Shown: positions 23,171-35,045, counted from the first letter of the stretch. The stretch is DNA of 64,000 nt from Cricetomys ansorgei (GCA_026225945.1 JAMJFZ010001797.1:1496001-1560000); one strand, 5' to 3'. The notes: a model not told the origin generated them from the letters alone. Numbers and translations: made by a program.

Positions 23171-24227
23171 CCCATGGTTGCTGTCCTAATGACTATCCTC
23201 CATGCTGAACTACAGGGTAGCTGACAGCACTGTTACTGGCCTTCATCAAAATGAGCAGCAACAGAATGAGAGGGGTGTGTGTGTGGGGGTGTGTGGCCAG
23301 ATTCATCTCTCACCTCAGCAGCCCACACCGGAGAAGCTGGGGGACACCTGAGCACAGGGATCTCTGGGGTCACTGCAAGAGCCTCCTAACACAGTCTAAA
23401 AGCCTGGTGTCCTGGAGAGGGACTGAACACATAGCCACTGGTTTCTCTAAGGCAGGCCCTCTGTAGAGGAGACACTGGGAGTTAAAGTCTGCAAGAGGTG
23501 TGCTGAACCCTGGGCTTGGGCTGTCCAGCCTGCAGGAAGCAGAATCTGATGGTATGAAAAGGAAGCCATCGAGTCTGGTGCACGGTGTGGGTGAGACTCC
23601 TGCCACAGGCGCTGGGGACCTGGAAGAAGCTGCGCAATGGAGACTTGGAGATGCAGGACCACATGCCACGGCCATCCTCAAAGACTGCTCCCTGACATGT
23701 TCCCAAAGAAGGGCCCATCTCAGTTCCCAGAGCTCAGCAAGAGTCCTCCTGCAGCCTCCCCCCCCCCCCCCCCCCCGCCAACGCCCCAACAAATTTCCCC
23801 TTGGGTAGCCTTGCGTCCCGAGGGTGAGCTACACATATCCAAAAGCAGCCGCAGGGGAGAGGAGCCGGAGGGGAGAGGGCGGTTGCTCCCCTCACATCCC
23901 TTCCTGGGGCTTTGCTGGCTAGACGGGAGTGCTGAGCCAGCAGCCTCGCTATCCCGCTGGGAGCACACATCCGGACGATGCTCTCCAGTCCTCTGGAGAT
24001 AAATTCCCAGCCAGGCAGCCAACTGAGAAAAAGTGCAACGAAGCAAATAGAAACAAAGACTAGCATAACCACAGCCAGACAGTGAACGTGTACTATGTGT
24101 GGTCTGCCTCCTGTCTTCCGGGGCTTTCCCCTGGCTCAGAACACTGGCAGTTCTTTCTTTCAGTCACTAAGTATATGCGCATGAAATATCTTATCACATA
24201 AATCCGTATCGTAAAAATGTGTGCTTT
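23171..24227. other. Unclassified, with poly-C (19) at 23758-23776
   Basis: A run of 19 C residues is followed by GCCAACGCCCC. The flanks are GC-rich and carry overlapping frames on both strands. No gene is supported. Confidence 0.4.
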
Positions 24228-24300
24228 TCAGTGCTAGAGCCCAGGGTTTCACGCATGCCAGGCCGAGTGCTCTATCCGTGAGCCACACCCCTAGGCCTGG
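24228..24300 (-). mobile_element. ID-like SINE, reverse
   Basis: AGAGCCCAGGGTTTCACGCA, TGCCAGGCCGAGTGCTCTAT and CCGTGAGCCACACCCCTAGG form the reverse complement of a tRNA-Ala-like ID element head. Confidence 0.65.
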
Positions 24301-24430
24301 GCAGTAGATATTTACTGAGAGCCTTCAGTGCCTCAAGCCACAGTGCAAATATTGGTGTGGTAATAAACAGAAGCCGGTCTTCTAAGAGTTGCCAGTCTAG
24401 AAGAGTAGACAGTACCACGTACCACGCATT
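24301..24430. mobile_element. Possible ancient L2/MIR-like fragment
   Basis: AGATATTTACTGAGAGCCTT and TCTAGAAGAGTAGACAG resemble the old mammalian 'tatttactgagcacc...tctagtgg' segment. The assignment is by eye and weak. Confidence 0.3.
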
Positions 24431-24689
24431 AAAACCGGAGCAGAGGAAACAGTCTCTCTTTAGACATGCTCTGGTCAGGGTCAGCTGAGTCCCCTTCTTG
24501 AGTAGACCTTGGACTTAGATTTCCACCTTGCCCACTGCCCTGGCCTTGCTAGTGTCCTGTCCTGCATCGTGAAGTGCTAACAGGAGTCAGGTTAGGAAGA
24601 AACTCCCGCACTCAATAGGGTAATTGATCAAATTCTTTATTCCCACCATGAGTCTCTGATTACCCCGGGCCTGTCTTCAGCAAAATTCT

Positions 24690-25058
24690 TGTTGAGTGGT
24701 ACTGATGTTTGGCTCCTGAGTGCGCCCTGGAGTCCATGTAGTAAAGGCTTGGGCCCTAAGGGGGCGCTTCTTAGAGGTGACAAGACCTAGGATGGGGTTT
24801 AGTGTGAAGTCTTTAGGTCATTGGAAGTGTGTCCTCAAAGGAGACCGCGATGCTGTTCTCTTCCTTTCTGCCTTCTGCCATGACACAAGTGGTTTTACCC
24901 TGCTGTAAGGTCCCGCCATGGGAGCTCCCTCACCTGGGTCCCAAAACGATCGTGGACTGAAACCTCTAAAACTTTGAGACACAATAACCTTCCTGTTTTT
25001 AAGTTGGTTATCTCAGGTAGCTTATCAGTGATGGAAAGCAGACCCGATACACTGGGTT
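24690..25058 (+). mobile_element. MaLR/MLT-type LTR
   Basis: Matches the MLT1/MST-type plan: AAGTCTTTAGGTCATTGGAA, GCCTTCTGCCATGACACAAG, GGACTGAAACCTCTAAAAC, and CAGGTAGCTTATCAGTGATG. It is old and its 5' edge is indefinite. Confidence 0.6.
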
Positions 25059-25130
25059 AGCAAGAAGCTTCCTATCTCTTCTTAGTGATTTTTAATCTCT
25101 TTTGCTATGATTATTGATCAGAAATCCCCA

Positions 25131-25275
25131 CTTGTGATGGATAATCTTGGTTGTCAACTTGACACACTTGGAAAGTGGGAACCTCAGTGGAAGAATTTCC
25201 TCCATTGGGAGGACCCAGCCCACTGTGGGCGGTGCCGTTCCTAGGCAGGTGGGGCTGGGTTCCGTCATCACATCT
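25131..25275 (+). mobile_element. MaLR-type LTR fragment
   Basis: TGATGGATAATCTTGGTTGT with CAACTTGACACACTTGG, then GGACCCAGCCCACTGTGGGC, matches the 5' half of MTD-like LTRs. Confidence 0.65.
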
Positions 25276-25429
25276 ATTCAATAGTCCTAAACAAAAGTCT
25301 TTCTTACTACTTTAACAGGTGTCAGAATAACTTTTACTGTCACTGCCATAAAAGGGAAACATTTGATGTCATGGAAGCAAATAAATAGGTGATCCGACGT
25401 TATCTGGGAGACCAAGAAAGGCTGATCCA

Positions 25430-25795
25430 TGAGTTTGGTGTGTTTTGTTCCTGTTAGAACTCATGTTGTAATTGGGTTGTTAACGTAGCGACATCAGGAG
25501 AGGGCGCCAATCGTGAGACTGACTTTGTTCTTGTGAGGGTGGACTGCTGTAAAGTAGCCTCCTCTGCTGCTCCATCTCTTCCACAGAAGCCCACGTGTCA
25601 CTCTGCTCCCTGGTCTCATCACATCATACCGTCCCCTTTGCCGTGGTCCCGCAGGAGGCCCTCGTCAGATGAGGCCGCCCAATGTTGAACTTCCTATCTT
25701 CAGAACTTCAAGCTGAATGACGACTCCTTTTCTTTATAAATAATCTGGTCTCGGGTGTTTTGTTATAGCAACAGAAAGTAACTAGGACAGTTTCT
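25430..25795 (+). mobile_element. MST/MLT1-type MaLR LTR
   Basis: CTTGTGAGGGTGGACTGCTG, AGATGAGGCCGCCCAATG, then TTCTTTATAAATAATCTGGT, CTCGGGTGTTTTGTTATAGC and AACTAGGACAG mirror the MST/MLT1 LTR 3' end. Confidence 0.7.
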
Positions 25796-26102
25796 TGAGA
25801 AAATGGTTCTTGAGTTGAGCTTTAACTTCAGGCAAGATAGAAGTGATAGATTACCCAAAGCTTAGTTATAAAGCAAAAGGGTGATGCCTGACTTTTCAGG
25901 GTCATACATTAGGACATCAACCAAGAAGTCTATACAAAGATGACCCAATTCTCCACTGAGTGTGGCCTACTACTAACTATCACCCGGGCATACAACTGTG
26001 TGTTACCTTTCAGGACATCGCTAAATTACAAACTGTTATTACAGTTATTTTTAACTATTAGAGTTGAAAAAAAACTTCCGTTCAATAGAAAAGACAACCT
26101 AG

Positions 26103-26300
26103 GAGGCGGGAGAGATGGCTCAACGGTTAAGACTACTTGCTGCTGCAGAGGACCTAAATTCAGTTCCCAGCACCCACATGGCAGTTCACACGCATCTAGA
26201 ACTCTAGTTCCAGGGATCTGACTCCCTCTTCTGGCCTCCACGGGCATTGTGTGCACGCACACAGGTAGGCAAAGCACTCATACACATAAAATAAAACTGA
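26103..26300 (+). mobile_element. B2-type SINE
   Basis: GAGGCGGGAGAGATGGCTCA head, GCTGCAGAGGACCTAAATTC, CACCCACATGGCAGTTCACA, CCTCTTCTGGCCTCCACGGG, and CATACACATAAAATAAAACT tail. A near full-length copy lying just upstream of solo LTR copy 6. Confidence 0.9.
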
Positions 26301-26319
26301 AAAAACCCATAAAGATGGC

Positions 26320-26655
26320 TGTTGTAGAAGTTTATTTTTAGTTATGTTTAAAATGGTTTTATGCACTGTTGGGTGAGAGGCTACCCAAGGTCTTGGTGTT
26401 TTGTATTGTTTACAGGTGTTGGGTTTATGTGGGGCATGTTTGATTGCTAATGATCTGCATGTGCTATCAGTAGAACACCTGAGGAGCTCTGTACCAATAA
26501 AAACACCTGAGCTCAGATGCTCGGGGTTCCACTGTTGAGTATGGCACTGACCATGATGGTGGTTCCCTCTGCTGAGGTCTGGTAGGATTTGCATCTATGA
26601 AAAATGCCTCCTTGTCATCCTTGCTGAGCCACCCCAGCAGGAGCTAACAACTACA
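26320..26655 (+). mobile_element. Solo LTR, family A (copy 6, long subtype)
   Basis: TGTTGTAGAAGTTTATTTTT to ACAACTACA, with ACCAATAAAAACACC and the long-subtype segment (GTGCTATCAGTAGAACAC). It is among the best-preserved copies, so it serves as a type copy. Flanking hexamers GATGGC and GATAAC agree at 4 of 6. Confidence 0.9.
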
Positions 26656-26779
26656 GATAACCTAAAAGGCTAACTTGTTTGCATCCATTTTAGCCAATAT
26701 TTCAAATTATTTCCTGGGAATGTACCTAAGAGTCGATTCCACATATGCTCTCTGTAGAGGAATAGGCCTTTGTTAAAGC

Positions 26780-27790
26780 TAAGCAGGGTCTATGTTCAGA
26801 GGCCTGTGTGGTCTGGATGGAATGTAGACCTTTAATCCCAGAATTCAGAAGGCAGTGGTGGTTCATGCCTTTAATCTCTAAGAAAAACAGAGTGTGGAAG
26901 CAGACACAGGAAGCAGAGCTCAGAAGGAGTCAGTGTCAGATTAGGAGTGATGTCTGAGATGGGTCAGAGTGAAGGACAGACAAATGGACTAATGAGAGGG
27001 AGAGTTAGCAGAGTGAGGACACACCCAAGTCAGTTACAGAAGAGTCAGTCAAGCAGGCAGTATGAGGGATGCAGTCTGAAGCAGGCAGTTTGAAGCAGGC
27101 AATATGAGGGAAGCAGTCTGAAGCAGGCAGTCTGATGGGTGACAAGACACAGAGACAATGACGTGGTCTGACTGAGGATAAGGCAGAGAAGCAGAGAGGC
27201 TGACTGAGGCAGTATGGAGCAGTGAGAGCTCAGGGAGAGACATAGAGATGCAGAGGTAGCTCGACAGAAGAAGTCAGTATCAGAAGGGAAGAGTAAATCA
27301 GTCTGAAGCTGAGCAGAGCAGTTCAGTCTGAGATAGTCAGAGAATCAACCAGAGTTAGCTGGAGTCAGAAGAACTTGGCCAGAAACAGTCAGCTGGCTCA
27401 GAAGGTTAGTTTGAGTCAGTGACTTGGAGCAGAGTTGGAGCCAGACCAGAACAGGTGAGTTGAGTTGAACCAGAAGAGTCAGAGTTCAGAAGGAGCTAGT
27501 CAGAGCGGCTCAGTCAGCAGTGAGTCTTGAAGGATAATTAGAGTGTACACAGGCTTAAATGTTCTAGGTTGTATGAAGACTGAAGCCTTCCAGTTCTAGG
27601 CTTAAGACTAGATTGTATGGAGGCCGGAACACTCCAGGGCTTGAGGACTAGGACCCGGGATTGAATTAGCCAAAGAATAAAAAGCCGTAGGGCCCAAATC
27701 GACATCTATGTCTACAGCTCTCCGAGCCTGTGTTTCTATCCTTCAGGCTCCAGCACCAGGCAGGCAAGTCCTTAACAGGTGCTCAGAGAC
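26780..27790 (+). repeat. Purine-rich LTR-like block with AGTCAG/AAGCAGGCAGT repeats
   Basis: It begins with TTTAATCCCAGAATTCAGAA (B1-like words), then about 700 bp dense in AGTCAG, GAAGCAGGCAGT and CAGTCTGA words, including near-tandem units at 27045-27145. It ends with AAAGAATAAAAAGCC (AATAAA at 27676-27681) and a pyrimidine-rich stretch. The order of purine-rich body, polyadenylation signal and short 3' segment resembles a rodent endogenous-retrovirus LTR, but I cannot name the family or set its edges. Confidence 0.45.
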
Positions 27791-28179
27791 TCATGTTTTC
27801 ATCCTTTTACATCCACACTAGGACAGAGCTTGGGTAAGCGCCACTGGCACATACTCACCATGCACGCACAGATCAAGGGCTCTGGGGTTACCCAGGAATG
27901 CGGCACTTGTATTTGTAGAGTTGCTGAACACATGAGTGGTAAGTGAGAGCCATTCCTTTGACTTCTTAGGGTCGCGTTGCTGGCAGACTCCCGATGCGCC
28001 CTGCCCAGCAGCAGCTGGGGGCCATCGCTATGTGCTGTAGTTAATTTAGATCACCGGTTTGATTAGGCTGTGACCTCGTAGGAGATTGGTGAAGTACATC
28101 TGAGGGCAAACATTCGAGGGTGTTTCTAGAGACAGTTAAATGGCAAAGGCTCCGAACTAATGAATGCTCTGATCCATCG

Positions 28180-28435
28180 GTGGATTCAAATTTTTTAATA
28201 GATGATTGGGAGAAGTGGGCCCCTGAAGGTATGGGGTAGGTATGGTTGGATCTTGCCCTGGTCACTTTGGTGACTCCCCTCTGCATCCTGTCTGCCATGA
28301 TGTTGAGCTGTTCTGCCATACTGCACGCTCCCCGCCATGACAGAGCAACACCTCTGAAACCATGAGCCAAATCAGTCTTCTCCCCCTGTATGTTGTTTTC
28401 TCAAATATTCCTGTTTCCGAGGCACAAAGGAATTA
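28180..28435 (+). mobile_element. MLT1-type MaLR LTR fragment
   Basis: CATCCTGTCTGCCATGATG, CTCCCCGCCATGACAGAGCA and AAACCATGAGCCAAATCAGT match the 3' half of MLT1/MST-like LTRs. Confidence 0.65.
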
Positions 28436-30127
28436 ACTGTGTGTCTACTGTCGAGCACAACTCATGCATCTAAATCAAATCCTCCAGTCTGCCTTTCTGT
28501 AGTTTGCTGGTTTTTGTTAGTGAGACATCGTCCTTCTCTCTCTAAGGCCTTTCAGCTCAGCATTGTCTGTGAGTTGTTCTCTCTCTCCTTCCTTGGCCAG
28601 TCAGCTACAAAGCCCTGCTTCACTCAGCTGGTCTCTGGGAACTTCTTCCTTCTCTGTCTCCCCAGCTAGGATCTCCTCCAGTTGCTGGGATCTACGAGGA
28701 CCTATCCTAAGATCCACTTGAATCTTTCAGCTTCCAGGCACTTTCCTCTCCATGCTGTTTCACAAACTATTACCAAGCTAATCTTCTGTTTAAAAATGAT
28801 GATTCCGCCTGTCACCTAGTTGAGAGCCCCCAGATGTGTTTGCGTGTGTGACATGGACTTGTTCCCTGGTATCTGTAATCTTTGTATGAGAAAACCCTAG
28901 TGAAGCTTATGCTCTTTCCTTCTCGGAACGCTCTGAACACCTCTCCTGATGCAGCCCCCACCCTGCCCAGGAACCATTCTCAGCACAGCTTGCCAAGTCC
29001 CGAGGCTCACTAGTAAATGGATTAGACCACGAGTAGGCACTTGATTCATGGGCAGCCAGCATGGGCGGCCTGACATAAAGCACTGCCATGCAGAACATCA
29101 GAGCTGGACAGAAGCCACCGAACCCATTTGAACCTCCCCTGGGAGCCTCGGTCCTGAAGGGAGCTGCAGAGGAGAGCAGCAAGGGGTTGAGGATGAGTCA
29201 CCCAAGAGTGGCAGCCAGAGGGATAACGAGCTGATGGTGTTGCTAGAGACACACTGTCCCTAGTGATCTCATGGGGCAGGGAGTGGAGCGTGCTTTTTAC
29301 TTTCTACTCTGATGCTTTGACATCCCCGGGCCTTGCTGACTCTGAAAAGTCCCAGGGAGTAGTGATCAATCTCCTTCTCCACACCCACCCCAGCACCACC
29401 TCCTTTACTGAACTCTCATTCTCAAGGATGCTAGGACCCTCCTTATCTGTGACCTCTAGTCCAGGTACCAAGCTAGAGGCAGCCCTTAAGCCCCAGACTT
29501 AGGAAGCGTTCATTCTGGCCTATGTACATCCAATAAAGCTTCAAACCCATCACCCTCCTCCCTCCTTCTGACCAAGTGCTGCCCCTTGTTGGTCCCCGCG
29601 CCCCCCCCCCATAGCGTATTCCTTCCCTTTGGAACTGGAACTGCCTCCTGTTGGCTTTCATTGCCTCGTTTCTAAAACACTCAGATTCTACGTTACATGC
29701 GTATCTCTGTGGAGTCTGGCCCCGAGGTTCTCCTCACTCTTCTTCCAGGCAGGGCTGGGGTACAGCCTGCCTTACTGGCTGTCTTTGTGTACAGCCTTAC
29801 ATTCTTGCCCCCTGTGCCTGATTGACACAAGACCACCTTTCAGACAAACTCCTGCTCTGCCCTTGGCTGAAACTACCCTCTTTCTTCAAGATCTCACATT
29901 CAGCTCTCCCCAGTGGCTTCTGCGACCTCATGGGCCCTTCTCTCCACACCGGCATCACCCGAGGATGGGGACCTAGCCCACCACAGAGCAGTCAGTGTTC
30001 CCTGCTCTGGTTTCAGAACTACCCCCCATCAAGGCTTTCTGTACTCTCAGTTCAGGGGACAGAAGTTTTATATCTATCATCTTAATGATGGCATGCATTG
30101 TTATCTAAGTGACTGACATCGTCCTCA
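28436..30127. other. Unclassified stretch; C run at 29601
   Basis: No gene is recognisable. CCAATAAAGCTTC at 29529 is a plus-strand polyadenylation-like signal without an identified transcript. Frames of 80-118 codons overlap on both strands. Confidence 0.35.
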
Positions 30128-30341
30128 TCAAGCTGGGGTACAAAATCCCCAGCTAGAGCAACAGTTGCTACCAGGGGAGCCAAACCTGGCTGGGGGGCAG
30201 CCCGGTCTGGTCTTATCCGTCTTCATCCCGGGCATCGGGAAAGCCAGGTCCCTAACTTTCTGAAGTCGAGAGAGCTTTGTTCGGTTTTCTCTTGGTTCAC
30301 ACTTGCGGGAAGATTTCACGTTCTTCATTTCACTGTCAGAC
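30128..30341 (-). other. Candidate terminal coding exon, minus strand
   Basis: In reverse complement, a strong pyrimidine tract and acceptor (TTTGCCTCCCCTTCCAG) ends at 30342. An open frame follows to a TGA at 30128-30130, about 70 codons: SDSEMKNVKSSRKCEPREN, then basic RTKLSRLQKVRDLAFPMPG and a Pro/Cys-rich end. The first base completes a split codon. The composition (Lys/Arg/Ser-rich then PMPG) looks more protein-like than neighbouring frames. I recognise no family and see no clear minus-strand polyadenylation signal close by. A weak donor CAG|GTTTGG inside gives an alternative internal-exon reading. Confidence 0.25.
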
Positions 30342-32342
30342 CTGGAAGGGGAGGCAAACTGCAGAGGAAGGATTTGGGGCGGGGGGAGCTGGAGGGGTTG
30401 ACCCACAGTGGGATTTGAGGACTGTCTCTTAAGTGGAGGCTGCAGCGGGGGTGGGGTGGGATTCTGGAGCAGAAGGCCAGACAATCAAACCTGTACTGCA
30501 CGGTTTGGGTCTGGCACTGACCTGCTTGTAATAAGAACATTTGGATTGTCTTCCATGGGAGCCAATTGATGTAAATGTTCAAGGATTTCAAGCCACATTC
30601 CTGATAGTCCCCCCTGGAGACTTCTTGACAAGAGGGAGGAGCCGAGTAGTTCCCGGAATCTTCTCCCACCCTACACATCACATTTCGAGTGTGAACTGTG
30701 CAAATAATTCAGATGGCAAAATGGAAGCTCTAAATACGCCTCAAAACCACAAACAACGTACTTGTGTCCAGATCTATGAACTGTGTCCCTTTAAATGTAC
30801 TTTCCATTCCTGGCCCTGTAATCAGCAGATGGCCCTACCCCCCCCCACTCCCTCCTCCTCCCTTAGAACAGACCCTTCTAATAGCTAGCATCCTGCAGTG
30901 ACCAAAGCCATTAGAAGGATCGGACCATTACTATCCTGTCCAGCACACCCACAATGCTCTGGGGATGGCCTTTCTTCCTCTTTGCTTGATGTTTTTTTGT
31001 GGATGAAATCAGGGCCCAATGATGGGTTGAAAAAAATCAAAACACGAGGAGGGCAGAAGGTGATAGCTGTTCATAGCCTTTCTTTTCAAGGACGCCTCCC
31101 AAACAGCTGTCCCTATTTGTGATTCCTTTGTTAAGGTGACCGCAGACGTCAGCCTGTGAATAAAGAAGGCTCCGAAAGCACGCGGACAGGTTACAGACCT
31201 CTGTTCCTCGTTACCATAATGCTGAAAGCCTGTCCTTTCCCAAGCACGACAGCTAGTCTGCTGGCCTGCTCGTCTGCCCGCTGTTGTTTGTACTGGAAAG
31301 AACCGTGGCCCAGCCCAGAGCCACGTTGCAGGGCTCAGGACTGCTCTGAAACACTGCCACCCAGTGGCGCGACGGGGTACGACAGCACACAGCAAGGGCA
31401 CTAGGACTCTAGCAGCAAAAACCATCAGGCACAAAGACTGTCACCGGCTATATAGGGCAGAGGACAGAAAAGTGGGGCACGGGGTGGGGTGTCGGGGAGC
31501 TTGAGCGTGTTAACAGTAGTGAGTTAGAAGGAATGAGCAGTTTTCCTGGGAGCTAGAGATGTGAGCAAGATGAGCAAGATGAGTTGGAGTCATTTGGATA
31601 GCTCAGTCTGGCTTGTGTCTGGGTTCCTGGGGCTCTGTTGAGCTCCGGAAGGGACTGTGCCTCAGTTTCCTTGCTTTGTGGGCTGAGTCAGACCTCTAAG
31701 TCTGTTGAAACATTGTATGAATTTGTTATCTGAGAAATGCAGAAACAAACTATTTACGGTTGGCAATCCTTAAATCATTTGTGTGACTTCTGGTTGCTGT
31801 AAGAGGAGACTTTAAAACTTCTTGCTGGTATTCAGCATTCTGTGCTGTTGATCAGAGCTGGCTCCCAGAGATCTGGAAGCTTCCAGTACATCCATGGGGA
31901 GTTGGGGCAGTGGGGGTGTTGGGAGGGAACTGGCATGGGCGTGAAGCTGGATTCTGAAACTGAAGCCAAACCAGAAGCTAATGGATTAGCAATTGAGTAG
32001 CCCACTCTTTCCTGTAAGATTTTCATTAAAAAAAAAAATCTGTTAGAAGGCTCCAAAGAAATCAGATATGGCTAGTTGAAATGCAACAATCTGGACAAGT
32101 AGGGAAATTCCCAGGTTCTCTGACCTTATTGATGGTTCTTGTTCTTTGTCACTCACGGGCACTTCTTGGGGAAAATCATATGTGAGGGCTGTTTTAACCA
32201 CTGCAAGGGTCACGCACAAGGTCTGAAAGAAGGTGAGATCCAGCTGCGTCCCCTCCTTGCTTGGGCTCCGATGGTCCCGCTTATCTAAGATGCTCACATT
32301 ATGAACGCAGCGGCAGGGCTGAGGATTTAGATTCCGTCCTGA
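30342..32342. other. No feature recognised
   Basis: Mixed sequence. The 141-codon minus frame at 31009-31434 and others have no recognisable domains. Short repeated word GAGCAAGAT near 31563. Confidence 0.35.
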
Positions 32343-32430
32343 TGGAATCTGAACCAAATCGCGCTGCCCAGTGTCACTTTATAAGCTGGGAATCGTCAAG
32401 CTAGCTGCAAATAACTCGAGGGGTTCTTGC
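32343..32430. repeat. Dispersed duplicate, copy a
   Basis: GGAATCTGAACCAAATC through GGGAATCGTCAAGCTAGCTG and CAAATAACTCGAGGGG corresponds to 33140-33226 in the same orientation, about 80% identical by eye. The two lie about 797 bp apart. They could be LTR-like ends or an old local duplication. Confidence 0.6.
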
Positions 32431-32623
32431 CGTTGTTCAACATAAATCAGGAAAATGACAGGCAATTGACTCTGCAGACAGCTCTCACATGGCTGAGTGG
32501 CTGGAGCCGCTGGAAGCAGATGAGGGCATTTTCCTGTAAACATGCTTGTGATTAGCACCAGAGTAAACAGAGGGTTGGGCTCTATCTTCCCCACTCCCTC
32601 CTGCTCTGGATCTCTCTCATTAG

Positions 32624-32694
32624 GCAGAAATCAACATGCCCCTCAGCGCAAGGAAGTTGTCAGTTGGAAGAATAAGCTTGTGTTTTGACACCTG
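32624..32694 (+). other. Candidate 71-bp exon
   Basis: Acceptor: a pyrimidine-rich tract with CTCCTGCTCTGGATCTCTC then TCATTAG. Donor: CACCTG|GTGAGTAC. The first frame is open throughout: AEINMPLSARKLSVG, then RISLCFDT and a split codon. No family is recognised. It lies between the two copies of a local duplication. Confidence 0.25.
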
Positions 32695-33139
32695 GTGAGT
32701 ACTTCTGGCCCCCCAGAAGGAAGACAAGAAAGAGACTTGATTTGACCGTGTTTTCATGGAGAGATAAAATAGGGGTGTGGAAATCAGATTCTTCTGATGC
32801 AAAGCTTGCGTCCAGTGCTGGTTCACATTTGTGGGGGTTCGGAGTTTCCCTAAACGGGAAGGGGCATGTTTAAGAGCTGACACCTGACAGTGTCCCACGA
32901 TGTTACCAACGTACATACCTAAAGACACCAGGAACGCCGATGGCTAAGCCGATGGGACAGAGCATGCAGGCGTTCGCTAAGGAGGCTTGCAGACCTGCTC
33001 CAGCATGGCCCCCTGGGCCACGCAGCCCTGGGTTGTCGTGTCAACCGATTTCCTTCAACAATAGTTGGAATTTTCATAGATAACATTAAGTATGCAAAAC
33101 CAAGCAAGTAAGTCTGCAAACCAAAAATATCAGGCCTGT

Positions 33140-33226
33140 TTGTAATCTGGAATTTGAACTGAAACACACCCAAAGCCACTTTAAAAACTGGGAGTCGTCA
33201 AGCTAGCTACAAATACCTCAAGGGGT
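33140..33226. repeat. Dispersed duplicate, copy b
   Basis: GGAATTTGAACTGAAACAC through GGGAGTCGTCAAGCTAGCTA and CAAATACCTCAAGGGG; partner of 32343-32430. Confidence 0.6.
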
Positions 33227-33228
33227 CT

Positions 33229-33234
<6 letters not shown>

Positions 33235-33295
<61 letters not shown>
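33235..33295. repeat. (GA)n, about 30 uninterrupted units
   Basis: A pure polypurine run; such mirror-symmetric tracts can form triplex (H-)DNA. Confidence 0.98.
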
Positions 33296-33298
<3 letters not shown>

Positions 33299-34159
33299 GC
33301 CTTAACAAGGAAGTGTAAAATCTCCCAGCTCCCCAGGCCTATAGTTGTTCTCTTGGTTCGTTTTAAAATCCTAACTTAAAACTCTTCATGCTACTTAAAC
33401 CACTTAAGAAAGTTTAATCAATAGGAATGAATCAATGGAAATGCAAACGGAAATGAATTGGCTCATCAGCACTGGGACCCCAGAAGTCACTGGAGAATGC
33501 CCTGCTTGGCCAGAGGAAGCCCCGGTGGCCCTTGGGGCCCCATTCCTCTGAGGTAGTTGCGCTGTAGGGATGAGTTAGCTTTGATGATCCAGGTCAGGTC
33601 CCACTTGCTTTGAACTTGTTTCCTCTTTCTAGAGTGGGTGTCTCCACCCTGGGGAGGGCAGGTCGGGGCTGAACGCAGGAAGATCAGCACCGCCCCGTCC
33701 ATTGAGTAGAAATGTGTTACCACTCTCCTCTTTGAGACTTTTCGTATCTTTAGTAACCATTCTAAATAGGAGTGTCTCTGTTTCCAAGTCTGGGATTACA
33801 ATTGGGCTTTCTCCATAGCATGGTGGCAAAGGTTAAATGGGATCTTCTGGGTCACCGCTTGGCTCTAGAGCAGCTGGTGGGGAGGCGGGCTGAGTTGGTG
33901 GTCACAGCCAGGAGAGAAGAAGAGTGCAGTGCCGTGTTGGGTGACTGTGGACGGCAGAGCCTGAGGCTCGCTTAGTGATTGCCTTTCCGTTTGGGTGCTC
34001 CAGGCCAGCCCTGCCTCTTTGGAGCGACAGTGAGTTAGGCACCATACTGCCTGAGGGGTGATCCAGGTGCCCCGAGTGGCTGCGGTCCTGGGAATGAGGA
34101 CACAGCTACGGCTGTGCAGAGGGAGCCTGCCTGTGTCAGTGGCAGCTGGAACAGTTGGG
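33296..34159. other. No feature recognised
   Basis: Single-copy sequence with overlapping short frames. Confidence 0.35.
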
Positions 34160-34227
34160 AGACACAGAACGGTGGATGTGTTATGTGGGTTCCCAGGGCC
34201 AGCACCCACTTCAGCCCTGGAGGTGTC
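34160..34227. repeat. Dispersed repeat, copy 1 of 2
   Basis: GGGAGACACAGAACGGTGGA, then GTGGGTTCCCAGGGCCAGCA and CCCACTTCAGCCC, closely match 35055-35115. Confidence 0.65.
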
Positions 34228-35045
34228 CCACAGTGTGATTTCTTCCCACTGCTGGTTACACCCCAAAACTTCTCTTCTGCCTTTAAACTTGAACCCAACA
34301 ATGCCCCCACGTGACAGCAAAACACACAGGGAACCAGTGCTGTTGTGGAGGACAGGACCCGTGCGACCTGTCTTGGTTTCCTGGGTCCACATACAGCTGC
34401 TCCAGACGCACGGAGGCTCTGAGTTCCAATGTGGAAATATAGTCGTGTGCAATATGTCGTTCTGGCGGAAAACTGGGATTTTTAGTCTGGAATGTCTGTC
34501 ACCGAGGCCCGTCCAATTAACTCACGTGTCGGGAAATCAGAATAAATAGCTTAGGGGAAGCAAGCAGTGCTGTGCACAGCTTTTATTTCTTGTTTGCCTT
34601 CCAGGTTAGGCAGGCCTGCAGTTGCCAAGCCAGAGAAGGAAGGAGAAGGCTTCGAGCCTTTGTCCTTGCAGGGAAGAAGGGGGGTAGTTCCCATACATTT
34701 TGGACTAGGGGGTTCCGGCAAGCTTCTTTTGTAAAACGTAGTGAGGAGACACCCTGGCGGGGTTCTCGCAGCTCTGACTCGTTGAGTGAAGATCAAGTCC
34801 TGGAGGAGATGAGAGGTGTTTCCGTCTACTCTTAGGTTTCCACTGTGGCTATGCCTAGCGTGTGGGGAGCCCCCCCGTACCCTCCTTGACAGACAAGGTG
34901 ACAGGTATCTGAGTTAGCAGTGTTGATCGTCACTTTGGGTGCTGCCAACTGTGCTGGGAACCTCGCACCTGTGGTAACTCCCTGTGAGAGATCCAGCCCA
35001 CTGTACTGACGACGCTCAGGAAAGAAGCAGTCTGCACGCGTGGCG

